DNA from: an uncultured Oscillospiraceae bacterium
GTDB taxonomy: Bacteria; Bacillota; Clostridia; Oscillospirales; Oscillospiraceae
Assembly (NCBI GenBank): GCA_910589085.1
Contig: CAJUSG010000023.1
Span: 1 to 16,742, forward strand
Length of the DNA stretch: 16,742 bases
Direction of reading: 5' to 3'
A program made the position numbers and the translations under genes. This document shows, piece after piece, positions 14,857-16,742 of this stretch. Below the pieces are notes generated by a model. That model worked only from the letters and a program-made list of their open reading frames with translations, was not told the origin of the DNA and made no database searches. Each line of letters starts with the position of its first letter. Position 1 is the first letter of the stretch.

Positions 14857-16122
14857 ATGATGACAAACAGCAAATATATCGTTCGACAGCCGATCAAGGA
14901 TTTGAAGAGCCGGATCATCGGCTACGAGATTCAGTACTATGGAGAGAACCAGGCCTATGCCTCGGAGGAGGGGAGCAGCGATTTTGCCGCTGCCGACACC
15001 ATTTACAGCCTGCTGCTTCAGAATACCGATAAGGTGCTCAAAGGCTCGCTGAACTTTATGACCTTTACCACCACCCTGCTGATGAAGCAGACCCCTAAGC
15101 TCTTCGCCAACAGCGATCTGGTGATTCAGGTGGGGGAGGATGTTATTATTCACCCCCTGGCTATGCGGTTTTTGGAGCGGTACTCCAAGGACGGCTATCG
15201 TCTGGCGGTGAACGACTTCCAGTTCTCTCCCCGGTATTTTTCCATCATTGATAAGTTTGACTATATTAAAATCAATTTTCAGACGGTGGCCGACGCCAGC
15301 ATCCGCAATATTGTAGAGCTGGCCCACAGCATGAATAAAAAGTGCATTGCCACCGGCATTGACACGGAGGACCTGTATCAGAAGGCCTTTATTATGGAGG
15401 CGGACCTGATGGAGGGCCGGTGGGTGGCCGAGAAGCTGTTTACCACCGTCCATTCCAGCAGCTTCCTCCAGAGCAACTTCTTCCGGCTGATGGTGGCCAT
15501 CAACCGGGACGACCCCGATGTGGAGGAGATTGAACAGATCATCTCTATGGACGCCGTCCTCACATACAGCCTGCTGAAAATTGTCAACTCCGGCTATTTC
15601 GCCCTGCGCAACCGGGCCGCCGACGTCCATCAGGCCATTGTGGTGATGGGCCTGGGACAGCTGCGCCAGTGGATCTATCTGCTGGGCACCGGAAATGGGG
15701 AGGAGGGCCCGGATGCCAGCCAGGAGGAGTTCCTGAAGCTGTCCTTCATGCGGGCCAGCTTCTGCAGTGAGCTGGTCAAGATGGCCAAGAATATGCCGAT
15801 CTCCCGCAACGACGCCTACCTGATGGGTATGTTCTCCACCCTGAACTACCTGATTGCCGCCCCGATGGAGGACATTTTGGCCGACCTGCCCATCTCCTCC
15901 GAGGTGAAGGAGGCCCTGCTGAACCACAGCGGACGGTGCGGCGTGCTCTATGATCTAGTGCTGAGCTATGAGCGGGCGGACTGGTCTACCATCGGCAGTA
16001 TGGCTGAGACGCTGGAGATCCCGGTGAATCTGCTGACGAATACCTATTTCCAGTGTCTGGGAGAGGTAAACAGCATTTGGAAGCAGTTAATGGAGCCCGG
16101 AGAGGACACGCCTCCCGCCTGA
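14857..16122 (+). CDS. EAL-HDOD signalling protein with degenerate EAL domain (YuxH-like)
   Basis: The protein of 421 residues has an N-terminal EAL-fold domain (about 5-200) and a C-terminal HDOD domain (about 205-400). The start VRQPIKDLKSRIIGYEIQYY matches the EAL-HDOD family start 'ARQPIFDRK..VVAYELLYR'. Catalytic acids of active phosphodiesterases are replaced: the VIEI position is VIQV (Q91), DDF is NDF (119-121), and IKID is IKIN (137-140). EKVE is TGID. So it should not hydrolyse c-di-GMP but could bind it or a partner. HDOD motifs are LTYSLLKIVNSGYF and QAIVVMGLGQLRQW. Known relatives act as non-enzymatic signalling adaptors. Its position after cheV suggests a motility role. Confidence 0.88.
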   Translation: MMTNSKYIVRQPIKDLKSRIIGYEIQYYGENQAYASEEGSSDFAAADTIYSLLLQNTDKVLKGSLNFMTFTTTLLMKQTPKLFANSDLVIQVGEDVIIHPLAMRFLERYSKDGYRLAVNDFQFSPRYFSIIDKFDYIKINFQTVADASIRNIVELAHSMNKKCIATGIDTEDLYQKAFIMEADLMEGRWVAEKLFTTVHSSSFLQSNFFRLMVAINRDDPDVEEIEQIISMDAVLTYSLLKIVNSGYFALRNRAADVHQAIVVMGLGQLRQWIYLLGTGNGEEGPDASQEEFLKLSFMRASFCSELVKMAKNMPISRNDAYLMGMFSTLNYLIAAPMEDILADLPISSEVKEALLNHSGRCGVLYDLVLSYERADWSTIGSMAETLEIPVNLLTNTYFQCLGEVNSIWKQLMEPGEDTPPA

Positions 16123-16134
16123 CAGATTTCATCA

Positions 16135-16177
16135 TAATAACAGGACGTCCGGCCAGCGGCCGGACGTCCTGTTATTA
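16135..16177. terminator. Bidirectional intrinsic terminator between convergent genes
   Basis: Bases 16135-16154 and 16158-16177 form a perfect 20-bp stem with the three-base loop AGC. The GC-rich core (CAGGACGTCCGGCC) is flanked by A/T-rich arms (TAATAA and TTATTA), which provide the U-tract on each strand. It lies 12 bases after the EAL-HDOD stop and 2 bases before the stop of the opposing gene, so it should end transcription of both. Confidence 0.93.
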
Positions 16178-16179
16178 TA

Positions 16180-16742
16180 TTAACGGTTGTGATGGGGGTG
16201 GTCCATAACCACCTTGCAGGCCCGGGTGAGCTGGGCGAAGATGGTGGAATTAAAACGGCCCTCGTAGACGGTGAGCATGGGGATGCGGTCCCGCTTGGGC
16301 AGGACCACGTACTTGGGAACCAGGTTGCTCAGGGTAAGGGCCATCACGTCCGCCTGACAGTGCTTGCAGGGGCACAGGCCGAACATCTTGATATACCGGG
16401 GCGCCTTTTCCTCGACCAAAATCTGCATCACATTGATATAGGCCAGGTCCTCATCCTCCGGAGGGGGTGTGGGGGCCGCCTCGGCTGCGGGCGGCACTGG
16501 GGCGGCGGGCTTTTCCTCCGCCGCGGGCTGGGGCGCGGGGGAGGGCTCGGGCTCCGGTGCGGGGGGCTCGTCAGCGGGAGCGCCCATGGAGGCCAGCATC
16601 TTCTCAATGTCGTCCTGGCTCATCTTGCCGCCGGAGGCAGGCTGGGGCGTGGGGGCAGGTTCGGGCTCCGGTGTGGGTGGCTCGTCGGCGGGAGCGCCCA
16701 TGGAGGCCAGCATCTTCTCAATGTCGTCCTGGCTCATCTTGC
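16180..16742 (-). CDS. ComFB-domain protein with tandem FliM/FliY-like peptides (partial, 5' end outside window)
   Basis: Read from the window's right edge, at least two 38-residue repeats are seen, each beginning KMSQDDIEKMLASMGAPADEP and followed by a Pro/Glu-rich spacer. An Ala/Pro linker follows, then a C-terminal ComFB domain (about 16192-16446): INVMQILVEE, a C-x-C-x2-C cluster (CPCKHC), DVMALTLSNLVPKYVV, and a final helix ending in MDHPHHNR. ComFB is a small family named after a late competence operon product; cyanobacterial members have been reported as c-di-GMP receptors. The peptide resembles SQEEIEKLM in this cluster's FliY and SQSQIDALL at the FliM N-terminus. The true start lies outside the window; the ATG at 16737 is inside a repeat and is probably not the start. 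Function is unproven. Confidence 0.8.
   Translation of the reverse strand, partial: KMSQDDIEKMLASMGAPADEPPTPEPEPAPTPQPASGGKMSQDDIEKMLASMGAPADEPPAPEPEPSPAPQPAAEEKPAAPVPPAAEAAPTPPPEDEDLAYINVMQILVEEKAPRYIKMFGLCPCKHCQADVMALTLSNLVPKYVVLPKRDRIPMLTVYEGRFNSTIFAQLTRACKVVMDHPHHNR
16510..16737 (-). repeat. Two tandem 114-bp coding repeats
   Basis: Two in-frame 114-bp units (16737-16624 and 16623-16510, - strand) encode 38-residue units that both begin MSQDDIEKMLASMGAPADEP. The first 60 or so bases of each are nearly identical, and the spacer halves diverge (PTPEPEPAPTPQPASGGK versus PAPEPEPSPAPQPAAEEK). The bases just right of 16737 encode K preceded by a codon ending GC, the same context (GGK) seen before the second unit. 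This suggests more units or the array start beyond the window. Confidence 0.9.

Noticed and set aside
1..16742. CRISPR arrays, tRNA or rRNA genes, insertion sequences, attachment sites.
   Set aside because: No spaced direct repeats outside the coding tracts, no cloverleaf-like or rRNA stretches and no transposase-like protein were seen; the whole window is packed with flagellar and chemotaxis genes.

Overview
The window is one long, tightly packed flagellar and chemotaxis gene cluster on the + strand (bases 1-16122). It meets a single opposing gene at the right edge (16180 to beyond 16742, - strand). GC-rich DNA with strong GC3 bias, Shine-Dalgarno sites of the AGGAGG/GAGG type, and the gene order fliM-fliY-cheY-fliO-fliP-fliQ-fliR-flhB-flhA point to a Gram-positive (Bacillota) bacterium. 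A FliY protein in place of a plain FliN, together with CheC, CheD and CheV, supports this. The base composition and protein style resemble motile Clostridia of the Oscillospiraceae type; this taxonomic guess is inference and not a proven identification.

Layout: (1) 1-59, the tail of the hook protein gene flgE. (2) 144-2153, flbD/swrD and the stator genes motA and motB. (3) 2207-4909, the switch and signalling genes fliM, fliY and cheY. (4) 4911-10323, the complete flagellar type III export core fliO-fliP-fliQ-fliR-flhB-flhA. (5) 10320-11144, the flagellar sigma-28 factor, overlapping the flhA stop codon. (6) 11173-12745, two rod proteins of the FlgF/FlgG family. (7) 12764-14847, cheC, cheD and cheV. 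(8) 14857-16122, an EAL-HDOD protein whose EAL domain has lost its catalytic acidic residues. (9) A 20-bp bidirectional terminator, then a convergent gene whose product has a C-terminal ComFB domain preceded by tandem copies of a short FliM/FliY-like peptide.

Together the genes build the rod, hook and export gate, power rotation (MotAB), set rotation direction (FliM, FliY, CheY), tune the CheY-P signal (FliY and CheC phosphatases, CheD deamidase, CheV adaptor) and switch on late genes (sigma-28). Genes often found among or near these in relatives are absent between their usual neighbours here: fliL, flhF, flhG, cheA, cheB, cheW.

The most novel element is the convergent ComFB gene. Its repeated peptide (SQDDIEKML) closely matches the SQEEIEKLM peptide buried in the FliY linker and is related to the CheY-binding N-terminus of FliM (SQSQIDALL). 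This suggests a protein that joins a ComFB domain (a family with reported c-di-GMP receptors) to the chemotaxis or switch output. It sits beside a degenerate EAL-HDOD gene. The functional link is inference.
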